DNA from: Bacillota bacterium
Lineage (GTDB): Bacteria; Bacillota; Clostridia; Oscillospirales; Oscillospiraceae
Assembly: GCA_023386265.1 (NCBI GenBank)
Contig: JAEWKA010000008.1
Span: 434,001 to 498,000, forward strand
Length of the DNA: 64,000 nucleotides
Reading direction: 5' to 3'
Every line of letters begins with the position of its first letter. The stretch's first letter is position 1. The notes under the pieces are model-generated. The model saw only the letters and a list, made by a program, of their open reading frames with translations, was not told where the DNA came from and did not search any database. Both the position numbers and the translations under genes were made by a program. Positions 56,875 through 64,000 of this stretch are shown in pieces.

Positions 56875-59328
56875 TCAGATGAAGAGATTGACGTTCGACT
56901 CTTCCGCGTCACCTAGATAGGCTCCGACGCCGCCGAGTTCGACTCCTTCGATAAGCTCTTCTTCCTTGATGCCCATTACGTCCATGCTCATCGTGCAGGC
57001 CACGATCTTGACGCCTGACTTCATAGCCTTTTTGATGAGCTCCTCAAGGGAGTCGACGTTTTTGTCCTGCATGATCTTTTTCATCATGGCAGTTCCCATG
57101 CCGCCCATATTCATGTTGGAAAGCTTGAGCTTTCCCGCGCCTCTCGGCATCATCGTTCCAAACATGTTTTCCATGAGGGACTTTTGAACCTTCTGTTTTT
57201 CGGGCTTGCGAAGGACGTTGAGCCCCCAGAAGGTGAAGAACATCGTAACGGGTCTGCCCATGGCCGCGGCGCCGTTTGCGATGATGAAGCTCGCGAGAAC
57301 TTTATCGAGATCGCCGGAAAAGACGATTATCGTCTTGCCCTCATTGGAGGTCGAGCCCGATGCGGCATTTTTCTCAACGCCACCTTTTTTGACGAGCGCG
57401 ACATAGTCACCTCCGCGTTTTTCGTTTGATACGAGGGAGTTTCCGGTGCGTCTGCACCATGCGCCGATGTCTTTCGCAAAGCCCGCATCAGAGGCGGATA
57501 CTTCCATTACGTCTCCGTCTTTCATATCCTTCATGGTCTCAAAGACCTTCATGATAGGTCCCGGGCACTGCATCCCGCTGCAATCAAGTCTCATCGACGC
57601 AATGGGGACATCTTTTGTGTCCACGTGTCCGCTATCTGCAACAGGCGCATCAAAAGCCATGGTTTTTTCCTCCTCATAGTGCGTAGCGCGATAAAATCGC
57701 ATTCCGCCCGGATAGATTTTTACGTTTCCAAAGCCGTTATTCGTGAGTATCCGCGCCGCGTTATAGGCTCTAACTCCGATTGCGCAGAAAACAACAATTT
57801 CCTTTGATTTATCAAGCTCGCCAAGCCGTGCGCGGAGCTGACCGAGCGGGATGTGCTTTGCCTTCTCGATTGAGAAAGCCATAAGCTCAGCGTCCTCGCG
57901 CACATCGAGCAGTGTTACGTCAGCATTTTTTTCGGCAATGTTCCATTCTGCAAACTTAGCGTCTCCCGCAAGGACGTTTGCGGCAGTGAAGCCAGCCATA
58001 TTGACGGGATCCTTCGCGGAGGAATAGGGCGGCGCGTAGGCAAGCTCAAGATTTTTGAGCTCGTTTATTCCTCCTCCGAGGCGAATGGTGACCGCGATTG
58101 TATCAATTCTCTTGTCAACGCCATCCGTTCCGACAATTTGTGCGCCGAAGACTTTTTTGCCGTCCTTGGAGAACAGGAGCTTTAGTGTGAGCGGCACCGC
58201 TCCGGGGTAGTAACCCGCGTGCGAGTTCTGGACTATTGTTATCGCCTCAAAATCCTCGCCCTTTTTGAAACCGCGCTTTATGAGCGTTTTCTCGCTTGCG
58301 CCCGTGCTTGCCGCGGTAAGGTCGAAAACCTTTGCGACCGCGGTGCCCAGCGTACCCTCGTATTTTTCTCTTGCGCCTGCGATGTTGTTCGCAGCGATAC
58401 GCCCCTGCTTGTTCGCGGGACCCGCGAGCGGTATCATCGTGCGGCTCTTGTCGATGAAGTCCTCGACCTCAATAACGTCACCCACAGCGTATATATCGGG
58501 GTCTGAGGTTTTTAGATATTCGTCGACTACTATGCCACCGCGTGCGTTCATCTCAAGTCCCGCGCCTCTGGCAAGCTCGCCGTTCGGACGAACACCGATT
58601 GCAAGTATTACAAGCTCTGCGGAAACGGTTTTTCCGCTTTTGAGCGTTATATCAACCATTTCGCCGGTGTCGTTGAAAGACGAAACGCCGTCTCCAAGAT
58701 GCAGCTCAACGCCGTTTTTGGCTATGTTTTCGTGGAGTAGCTGCGCCATTTCAAAGTCCAGCGGCGCCATGACCTGATCGAGCATTTCAATTATTGAGAC
58801 CTTGAGCCCAAGCTGGCGCAGGTTTTCGGCCATTTCAAGTCCTATAAAACCGCCGCCTATAACAGCCGCCGACTTTACGCCCGATTCTTTGATAAAGGAA
58901 CGAATCCTGTCCGTGTCCGGTACCGTCCAAAGTGTCTGGATGCGGGGAGATTCTATACCCGGAATGGGCGGACGCAGCGGAGAAGAGCCTGTCGAGATAA
59001 CGAGCGTGTCATAGTTCTCAGTGTAGGTCTCGCCTGTTTCCGTTTTTCTAACGATAATCGTTTTATTTGCGCGGTCGATGGACATGACCTCGTTTTTAAC
59101 CCTTACGTCAATGTTGAACTTTGCCCGCATTGCGGCAGGTGTCTGAAGAAGCAGGGCATCGCGGGACTTTATCACGTCGCCGACATGATAAGGAAGCCCG
59201 CAATTTGCGTAGGAAATGTATTCCCCACGCTCAAACAGAATTATTTCCGCATTTTCATCCAGTCTGCGAAGACGTGCAGCGCAGCTCGCACCGCCTGCGA
59301 CGCCGCCGATTATAAGAACTTTGCTCAT
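56875..59328 (-). CDS. CoA-disulfide reductase-like flavoprotein fused to rhodanese, TusA and DsrE domains
   Basis: This is a cytoplasmic sulfur-handling oxidoreductase of 817 residues from the ATG at 59328 (SD GGGAGGG). Residues 1-~445: FAD/NAD(P) oxidoreductase with VLIIGGVAGGASCAARLRR and the active Cys in SYANCGLPYHVG (~43). ~455-545: rhodanese with Cys in VVFCAIGVRAYNAA. ~570-645: TusA-like, with motif DCSGMQCPGPIMK. ~660-815: DsrE-type with Cys in VACTMSMDVMG. Known relatives reduce CoA-disulfides, polysulfides or persulfides. Combining all three carrier modules suggests transfer of a persulfide along one chain. It is transcribed as a single gene. Confidence 0.9.
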   Translation of the reverse strand: MSKVLIIGGVAGGASCAARLRRLDENAEIILFERGEYISYANCGLPYHVGDVIKSRDALLLQTPAAMRAKFNIDVRVKNEVMSIDRANKTIIVRKTETGETYTENYDTLVISTGSSPLRPPIPGIESPRIQTLWTVPDTDRIRSFIKESGVKSAAVIGGGFIGLEMAENLRQLGLKVSIIEMLDQVMAPLDFEMAQLLHENIAKNGVELHLGDGVSSFNDTGEMVDITLKSGKTVSAELVILAIGVRPNGELARGAGLEMNARGGIVVDEYLKTSDPDIYAVGDVIEVEDFIDKSRTMIPLAGPANKQGRIAANNIAGAREKYEGTLGTAVAKVFDLTAASTGASEKTLIKRGFKKGEDFEAITIVQNSHAGYYPGAVPLTLKLLFSKDGKKVFGAQIVGTDGVDKRIDTIAVTIRLGGGINELKNLELAYAPPYSSAKDPVNMAGFTAANVLAGDAKFAEWNIAEKNADVTLLDVREDAELMAFSIEKAKHIPLGQLRARLGELDKSKEIVVFCAIGVRAYNAARILTNNGFGNVKIYPGGMRFYRATHYEEEKTMAFDAPVADSGHVDTKDVPIASMRLDCSGMQCPGPIMKVFETMKDMKDGDVMEVSASDAGFAKDIGAWCRRTGNSLVSNEKRGGDYVALVKKGGVEKNAASGSTSNEGKTIIVFSGDLDKVLASFIIANGAAAMGRPVTMFFTFWGLNVLRKPEKQKVQKSLMENMFGTMMPRGAGKLKLSNMNMGGMGTAMMKKIMQDKNVDSLEELIKKAMKSGVKIVACTMSMDVMGIKEEELIEGVELGGVGAYLGDAEESNVNLFI

Positions 59329-59500
59329 GAAAATTTCCCTCCCGATCATTGTTAATCATCTGGCAATGCTGAACGTATCTGAACCGCACGCAGATTTTAT
59401 GCATAGAGACCATAGTCCCTTTCATCCTTCGTGATTTCAGTTTATGCCGTTAACGATAGTATTTCCGTAACTTTGTCACACATGAAATACTTATCCAAAA

Positions 59501-59528
59501 AAAAGATCGTGCAAAAGCACGGTCTTTT
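59501..59528 (-). terminator. Terminator after the MFS transporter gene
   Basis: AAAAGATCGTGC pairs with GCACGGTCTTTT (one G-U), and on the minus strand it ends in eight T residues right after the stop codon. Confidence 0.9.
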
Positions 59529-59531
59529 CGA

Positions 59532-60815
59532 TCAGACTTCGTTGCAGTCTCCTGCTGCTTCGGAAATCTCGTTTTCTTCTGGGAACGAGCGGGATAGCGT
59601 AACTCCCTCGCGGTAGAAGCTCTTCCAGCTGCAAATCCAAGCGGTCATTACGAGCAGCCCTATGCCTGTGCCTATCATGAGCCACTGCATGGGCACGACG
59701 TCCGCGAGCGGACCAAAAACAGCCAGCCCAATCTGCATAACAAGAACATTAACAATTTGTACGAGGGAAAACACCCGTCCCTGCTTTTCCGGTTCAACCT
59801 TCTCCTGAAGCAGAACCATCAGCGGAGAGTTGTTGAAGGGCATCGCAACGCCCGCAATGAATATGATGACAAGATAAATCCAGAACGAACCGGTAAGCCC
59901 GATTCCGACTGTCGTCACGCCGAACCCGACTCCGCCCAATGCGAGCGTCTTGAGCCTGTTCGGAAATCCACCCCACGCGCCCAGAATCAGCCCTCCCACA
60001 ATCGCTCCGGCGAAGAACACCACGGCGTTTATGGCGAGCGCAAGATAGCTGTTGTCGGGAAAAACATCTCCGAAAATTCTGACTACAAAGAGTTCGTTCA
60101 GAATAGCGGCCGGGACGATAAGAAAGCAAAATATTCCGCAAACCATGAGCGTTCTTCGCAGAAACTGGTGCCCCAGAGCGTAGCTGACGCCCTCCTTCAG
60201 GTCGTCAAAATATTTAGGTATCGCCTGTTCCGTTGATCTTTCAAGCTTGGGAAGCGGTACAAAAAAGGCAAAGATGGATATGCCTATAGCTGCGGTAAAC
60301 ACGTCGATGAACATGACGTAATAGAATTTTCCCAGAATAAGCACGCCGCCGCCGACAATGGGCGCGACTAGGTTAATTACCGACTGCACGCTGCTGTTTA
60401 TCCCGCCGACCTTCATGAGCTTATCCATCGGCACGAGCTGAGGAATGGCGGCGTTCACGGCGGGGGTCTGGATGCCCGCCCCGACGGAGCGTATGGCTGC
60501 GATTACAAACAGCGCCCAGAAAAAGTCTTTGGACTCCATTATTATGAAAGCGAGTATGAGAGTTGAAACGGCGATGCCTCCGTCGGCGAGAATTATCATC
60601 TTTTTGCGGCTAAATCTATCCGCCCAGACGCCGGCAAAAATCGAGATGAGCACCTGCGGCAAAAAGCCGCATATCATCATTAGCGTCGTCATGCTGCCGG
60701 ACTTAGTTTCCGTTGCGACATACCAGATGATCGCATACTGCACGAGCGAAGAGCCGAGCAGCGTGATTGCCTGGCTTGTAAGGAACAATGCAGTGTTTTT
60801 CTTCCAATTGTCCAT
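59532..60815 (-). CDS. MFS transporter, drug-efflux type
   Basis: This is a 427-residue membrane transporter with about twelve hydrophobic segments. The conserved loop GVWADRFSRKKMIILAD (~65-81) is the MFS motif A variant, and GGLILGAWGGFPNRL lies in the second half. It resembles MefA-type macrolide or other antiporters, but the substrate is unknown. ATG at 60815 is chosen because AGGTG precedes it at a workable distance; GTG at 60830 coincides with that SD. It follows the phosphatidyltransferase gene by 46 bp, probably in one operon. Confidence 0.85.
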   Translation of the reverse strand: MDNWKKNTALFLTSQAITLLGSSLVQYAIIWYVATETKSGSMTTLMMICGFLPQVLISIFAGVWADRFSRKKMIILADGGIAVSTLILAFIIMESKDFFWALFVIAAIRSVGAGIQTPAVNAAIPQLVPMDKLMKVGGINSSVQSVINLVAPIVGGGVLILGKFYYVMFIDVFTAAIGISIFAFFVPLPKLERSTEQAIPKYFDDLKEGVSYALGHQFLRRTLMVCGIFCFLIVPAAILNELFVVRIFGDVFPDNSYLALAINAVVFFAGAIVGGLILGAWGGFPNRLKTLALGGVGFGVTTVGIGLTGSFWIYLVIIFIAGVAMPFNNSPLMVLLQEKVEPEKQGRVFSLVQIVNVLVMQIGLAVFGPLADVVPMQWLMIGTGIGLLVMTAWICSWKSFYREGVTLSRSFPEENEISEAAGDCNEV

Positions 60816-60861
60816 ATAAAAAGTATTCACCTCATAAAATCATTTTTTAGTTACTTTGAGC

Positions 60862-61401
60862 TTAATTCCGGCTGAAAATGCTCCCTATGTCCGGCTGGAA
60901 CGAAGCTGATAGAATATCAATTGTGAGTTCTTCAAGAGCGGAAAGCGTTGCGGCTATGCCGAGTACAAGTACGGGTACCGTGGGAGAAACCAGCGCAAGC
61001 GATAGGGGCAAGAGAAAAAACAGTATTCCCGTAGCCTTGTTCGCAAGCGTGTGGAGCATGCCAGGTGTTCCGAATTTTGTCCAGACAACTCCGACTGCCG
61101 CAAATCGGATTAGCGCTATGCCCGCGATCCACAGCAGAATCCCCCCTGGCAACTTTAGTATCGGATAAATCACAATTATTACTGAAACAGTCAGAACAAA
61201 ATCAGCCGCGGAATCGAGCCGCGAGCCCAGAGGGCTTTCCGTTTTGGTTTTCCTCGCAAGATAACCGTCCAGAACATCCGATAATCCGCAGAGCAAATAT
61301 ACCGCAATAAAAGCGGTACCGAGCGGAGGAAGCAGAAGTAGCACAAGGGCAAGGACAATCCTCGCCGATGTTATCAGATTTGCGGCATATTTTATCTTCA
61401 T
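60862..61401 (-). CDS. CDP-alcohol phosphatidyltransferase family protein
   Basis: This is a 179-residue membrane enzyme of phospholipid head-group transfer, with about five hydrophobic segments. The full family motif D-x2-D-G-x2-A-R-x8-G-x3-D-x3-D is present (SDVLDGYLARKTKTESPLG, then SRLDSAAD). The short length and sequence resemble PgsA-like or cardiolipin-precursor synthases; the exact head group is not certain. It is the first gene of a two-gene operon with the MFS transporter. Confidence 0.88.
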   Translation of the reverse strand: MKIKYAANLITSARIVLALVLLLLPPLGTAFIAVYLLCGLSDVLDGYLARKTKTESPLGSRLDSAADFVLTVSVIIVIYPILKLPGGILLWIAGIALIRFAAVGVVWTKFGTPGMLHTLANKATGILFFLLPLSLALVSPTVPVLVLGIAATLSALEELTIDILSASFQPDIGSIFSRN

Positions 61402-61548
61402 CGCGTACAGAACCGCAACAGCTTGTCAACCAGCATAAAAAGCTCTCCGTTCCCTATCAAGCTTATCTACCAAAACATTTGTTTAAGTGTTACATAATAT
61501 AAAATTTATGTCAAGGACAATATTAAATTCTAATAATTTTCAAAAGGA

Positions 61549-61574
61549 AAGGACCCTTTTTTCAAGAGGTCCTT
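61549..61574 (-). terminator. Terminator after the Cthe_2159-like gene
   Basis: AAGGACC/GGTCCTT form a 7-bp stem around a 12-nt loop, followed on the minus strand by a T-rich stretch, 20 bp after the stop codon. Confidence 0.65.
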
Positions 61575-61593
61575 ACTTATCTTTATAGCGTTT

Positions 61594-63177
61594 CTATGAT
61601 TGCGTGACCGTCGCGGAGGAACTTGCGTCATTGGGCATAGTGCCGCCGGGGCCGCCCTTGCCGCCACTGGGTCTGTTTTCGCCCTGAGGCTGCTGACCGC
61701 CAACGCCGCCTTGTCCGCCGTTTGAGAAGCTAGTCGAACTGAGTTCGATTGTGTATTCCTCCGTGCCTACAACAAGGGTGTAGGTGCTGCCAGAGGTGAG
61801 GGTGGGAGCACTGATGTTAACGGACGCGAACTGCTTTGCCGGTGTGAATTCCGCGAGGACATCGCCACTTTCGTCCTTGAGTGAAACTGTCGTCCCTGCC
61901 GCCTGCACACTTGAAAAGTTATATAAAATTGAGCACTGGGTCGAGCCATCGGAGAAGCCCTCTGCCATACCGCTGCTGCCCGCTCCGAGGAGCGTTCCTC
62001 CCGTGATTTCGCCTATTCCGTTATAGTCTATCGTGCCGTTACCGCTATCGGTCGGGCCGCTCACTGTTATAGTACCACCCGAAATCGTCAGGCTCCCGTT
62101 GGAGTCGATGCCGTCGCCGGAGGCGTTGATGCTGAGCGTGCCGCCGGAGATTGTGATGGCGCAGACCTCTGTCGCTCCCATACCGCCGCCCATGCCGCCG
62201 TTGCCACTCTGGTCGGCTCCTCCCGCGGCGTTGAGTCCATCGTCACTGGATATAATATTGGTTTCACCGCCGGAAATGTTGATTACCAAACCCTCGATGC
62301 CCTCGTAGCTCTTAGTAATATCAATTTCTCCGCCAAGAATTGTTGCAGAGGTTTCGGCATGGATACCATCATCATTTGCGGAAATGGTGATAGTACCGCC
62401 TGCGATATACACGAAACCTAAAGTCGTATCGTCCTCGTTCTCACTGTGAATTCCGTCAGTTCCCGCCTCAATTGTGAAGATGCCGTCCGCTATGCGAACG
62501 CTGTCCTTGCCGGAAATTCCCTGCTCAGCCGCCGTGATGACGTAAGTTCCACTGGTTACGGCAAGGTCGTCCTTAGAAACGACACCGTGTCCGTAAGCGG
62601 AACAAATCGTCAGCGTTCCCGCTCCGTTGAGCGTCAGGTCGGATTTCGCAAAGATTGCGCCGTCAATCTTGTTGTCATCGGTCTGGACGAATTCTCCCGT
62701 GACGGAGAGCGTGTTCTCGGTGCCTGATGCCGTTGTAACAAACACCTTATCGGCGTTCTTGACATAGATTGCGGCGCTCGATTCGTTTGTAATGTCCACT
62801 CCGTTCAAAACCAGCTGAATCTTCGCATCGTCGGCCGCATCGACAACGATTTGCCCATTCGAAAGGCTTCCCGTCAGGATATAGGTGCCTTCTTTTGTTA
62901 TCGTAACGGTATCATTTTCAACCTCAGCGCCGTCACCGCTCGCGGAGCTTGCGTTGTCTGCGAGAGTAATTATCGAGCTTTCGGACTCGCTGTAGCCGAT
63001 CTCCTTGTCGCGATCCGAGAACATCTCGTCGCTCGACGTGCTTGACACGACCGTTGTCACCGTTGTGTCTGTGGTATCTGTCGCGCTCTGTTCCGCTGTC
63101 CCCGTTTGGGTTGAGCAGCCGGCGAAAAGAGCGGTTATTAATAAAAATGACATTATAATTGAAACTATGAGTTTCAT
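61594..63177 (-). CDS. Carbohydrate-binding lipoprotein of the Cthe_2159/DUF4353 family
   Basis: This is an exported lipoprotein of 527 residues with lipobox LFAG-C at residue 21 and a Thr/Ser-rich linker. The core (~85-420) is a parallel beta-helix of the type ISGGTLSINASGDGIDSNGS, found in Cthe_2159, a polygalacturonate-binding protein of Clostridium thermocellum. A Gly/Pro-rich C-terminal tail ends the protein. It follows a DUF4956 membrane protein and a VTC-like polymerase, the usual gene company of this family in clostridia. Pectin binding is inferred from the family, not shown. Confidence 0.85.
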   Translation of the reverse strand: MKLIVSIIMSFLLITALFAGCSTQTGTAEQSATDTTDTTVTTVVSSTSSDEMFSDRDKEIGYSESESSIITLADNASSASGDGAEVENDTVTITKEGTYILTGSLSNGQIVVDAADDAKIQLVLNGVDITNESSAAIYVKNADKVFVTTASGTENTLSVTGEFVQTDDNKIDGAIFAKSDLTLNGAGTLTICSAYGHGVVSKDDLAVTSGTYVITAAEQGISGKDSVRIADGIFTIEAGTDGIHSENEDDTTLGFVYIAGGTITISANDDGIHAETSATILGGEIDITKSYEGIEGLVINISGGETNIISSDDGLNAAGGADQSGNGGMGGGMGATEVCAITISGGTLSINASGDGIDSNGSLTISGGTITVSGPTDSGNGTIDYNGIGEITGGTLLGAGSSGMAEGFSDGSTQCSILYNFSSVQAAGTTVSLKDESGDVLAEFTPAKQFASVNISAPTLTSGSTYTLVVGTEEYTIELSSTSFSNGGQGGVGGQQPQGENRPSGGKGGPGGTMPNDASSSATVTQS

Positions 63178-63192
63178 GCCTGTGCCTCCTTA

Positions 63193-63891
63193 TTATAGCT
63201 CCCCGAGCTTCATTTCCTGCAAAGAAGACGAAATTTCAAGGTTGCCGTTTCTGCAGCGCAGCTTGTCAATGAATTCCTTCTCCATTTGAGTATCCTTCAG
63301 GGTAATGTTGTATGTCAGTTTAAAAAGACTTCCCATGTTGGTCGTCTTCACGGTTACAAGGCTGTGCTTTACCGTGTATTCGCTGAAAAGATCGTCGAAA
63401 ACGCCTGTATAATCAAGGTCTTCGGGGATTGTTATACGCAGTGTCTTGTCGCAGATGGGTTTTTCCGATTCGCCGAATTTGAGCTTTGTGAGAAGCATTC
63501 CAGCAAAGCCTATGATAAGAACAAACATCGCTGCATAGCCGAGATAGCCCATGCCGCTTACAAGTCCTACCGCCATCGCGAGGAAAATCGACGCGATTTC
63601 CTTTGCGGTGCCGGGTACGGAGCGAAAGCGTACCAGGCTGAACGCGCCGGCAACCGCTACACCCGCCCCGATGTTACCGTTCACCATCAGAATCACAACG
63701 CAGACTATCGCAGGCAGGAGCACAAGCGTTGCAAGAAAGCTCTTTGTTGCGCTGTTTTTATAGGAATAGAACAGAGCTATCACGAGTCCGAGGACTAGTG
63801 CAACTCCGACGCAGGCGAGGAATGGGCCCACGGCGATACTGCTTGCCGCAGCAGTCGAATCGAAGAGTCCCGAGAACAAACTATCAAGCAC
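63193..63891 (-). CDS. DUF4956 membrane protein
   Basis: This is a 232-residue protein with four hydrophobic segments near the N-terminus, including AGVAVAGAFSLVRFRSVPGTAKEI (~75-98), the family hallmark, and a soluble C-terminal domain of ~95 residues. It starts with GTG (SD AAGGAG 8 nt before) and overlaps the preceding gene by 8 bp. The family is found beside VTC-type polyphosphate polymerases and CotH kinases. Its function is unknown. Confidence 0.85.
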   Translation of the reverse strand: MLDSLFSGLFDSTAAASSIAVGPFLACVGVALVLGLVIALFYSYKNSATKSFLATLVLLPAIVCVVILMVNGNIGAGVAVAGAFSLVRFRSVPGTAKEIASIFLAMAVGLVSGMGYLGYAAMFVLIIGFAGMLLTKLKFGESEKPICDKTLRITIPEDLDYTGVFDDLFSEYTVKHSLVTVKTTNMGSLFKLTYNITLKDTQMEKEFIDKLRCRNGNLEISSSLQEMKLGEL

Positions 63892-64000
63892 AGATTATCG
63901 CTCCTTCCTGAGGCCCGCCCAGCATTGCTTTATAGGCGTTGCCGTATTTTGAAAAATTCACCTTGAATACTCTTTGCTCACTGAGCTTGTTCGTAAGCCA
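63884..64000 (-). CDS. VTC-domain polyphosphate polymerase-like protein, C-terminal end only
   Basis: The minus strand is open from the window edge to a TGA at 63884. The last 38 residues include NKLSEQRVFKVNFSKYGNAY. Position, overlap with the DUF4956 gene and the known gene company of that family suggest a VTC-domain polyphosphate polymerase. The tail alone is too short to prove it. Confidence 0.5.
   Translation of the reverse strand, partial: WLTNKLSEQRVFKVNFSKYGNAYKAMLGGPQEGAIICA

Overview
The window looks like a chromosomal segment of an anaerobic, endospore-forming member of the Clostridia, plausibly an Oscillospirales-type gut or sediment bacterium. The evidence is a gerK-type spore germination operon, a trimeric electron-bifurcating [FeFe] hydrogenase operon with its TM1266-type regulator, SLH-anchored surface proteins, Gram-positive style Shine-Dalgarno sites and sigma-A promoters, and many tight ATGA gene overlaps. 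No species is assigned. Base composition is uneven: the germination and cysteine/methionine block (about 18.9-28.5 kb) is visibly AT-rich, while the hydrogenase block (about 45-54 kb) is GC-rich.

Layout. 1-0.9 kb: end of a toroid-fold (prenyltransferase-like) protein. 0.9-4.8 kb (minus): potABCD polyamine uptake operon. 5-10.3 kb: housekeeping genes, namely an RluA-type pseudouridine synthase, yceD-like/rpmF, a DUF512 radical SAM protein, der and plsY. 10.4-18.2 kb: a tRNA-Ala gene appears split by a 7.7-kb segment. The segment carries an intact tRNA-Ala, an RHS pseudogene, a 1,902-residue SLH surface protein and a broken SLH gene. 18.2-23.3 kb: relics and a gerKA-gerKC-small protein-gerKB operon (minus). 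23.3-28.6 kb: metY, a P1 peptidase, a broken coaB, cysK, a CymR-like Rrf2 regulator and a broken DGC-domain gene. 28.6-39.5 kb: a 2,858-residue SLH protein translationally coupled to a small Cys-rich protein, next to an AgrC/AgrA-like two-component system. 39.8-45 kb: gdhA, a stalk-domain exported protein, a ferritin-like protein, an MntP-like transporter and an FMN flavodoxin-like protein.

45.1-53.7 kb is the most interesting part. A plus-strand operon hydC, HATPase, [2Fe-2S] protein, hydB, hydA is transcribed away from a minus-strand operon of DRTGG, RsbW-like HATPase, an H-cluster-domain paralogue, a second DRTGG and a PHP protein. The paralogue keeps all H-cluster cysteine ligands but has Ala where catalytic enzymes have the proton-transfer Cys. 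This suggests a hydrogen or redox sensing and signalling module paired with the bifurcating hydrogenase.

53.8-56.8 kb (minus): a TM1266-family hydrogenase regulator heads an ABC uptake operon for an unknown small molecule. The operon is preceded by a strong promoter and a roughly 110-nt leader ending in a terminator-like hairpin, a riboswitch or attenuator candidate. 56.9-64 kb (minus): a four-module CoADR-rhodanese-TusA-DsrE sulfur oxidoreductase; a CDP-alcohol phosphatidyltransferase with an MFS exporter; and a VTC polymerase (partial), DUF4956, Cthe_2159-like lipoprotein operon cut by the window edge.

Regulation that can be read directly: metY, cysK and the Rrf2 gene share TTGACA promoters overlapped by related TTAGTAT inverted repeats, so they probably form one CymR-like regulon.
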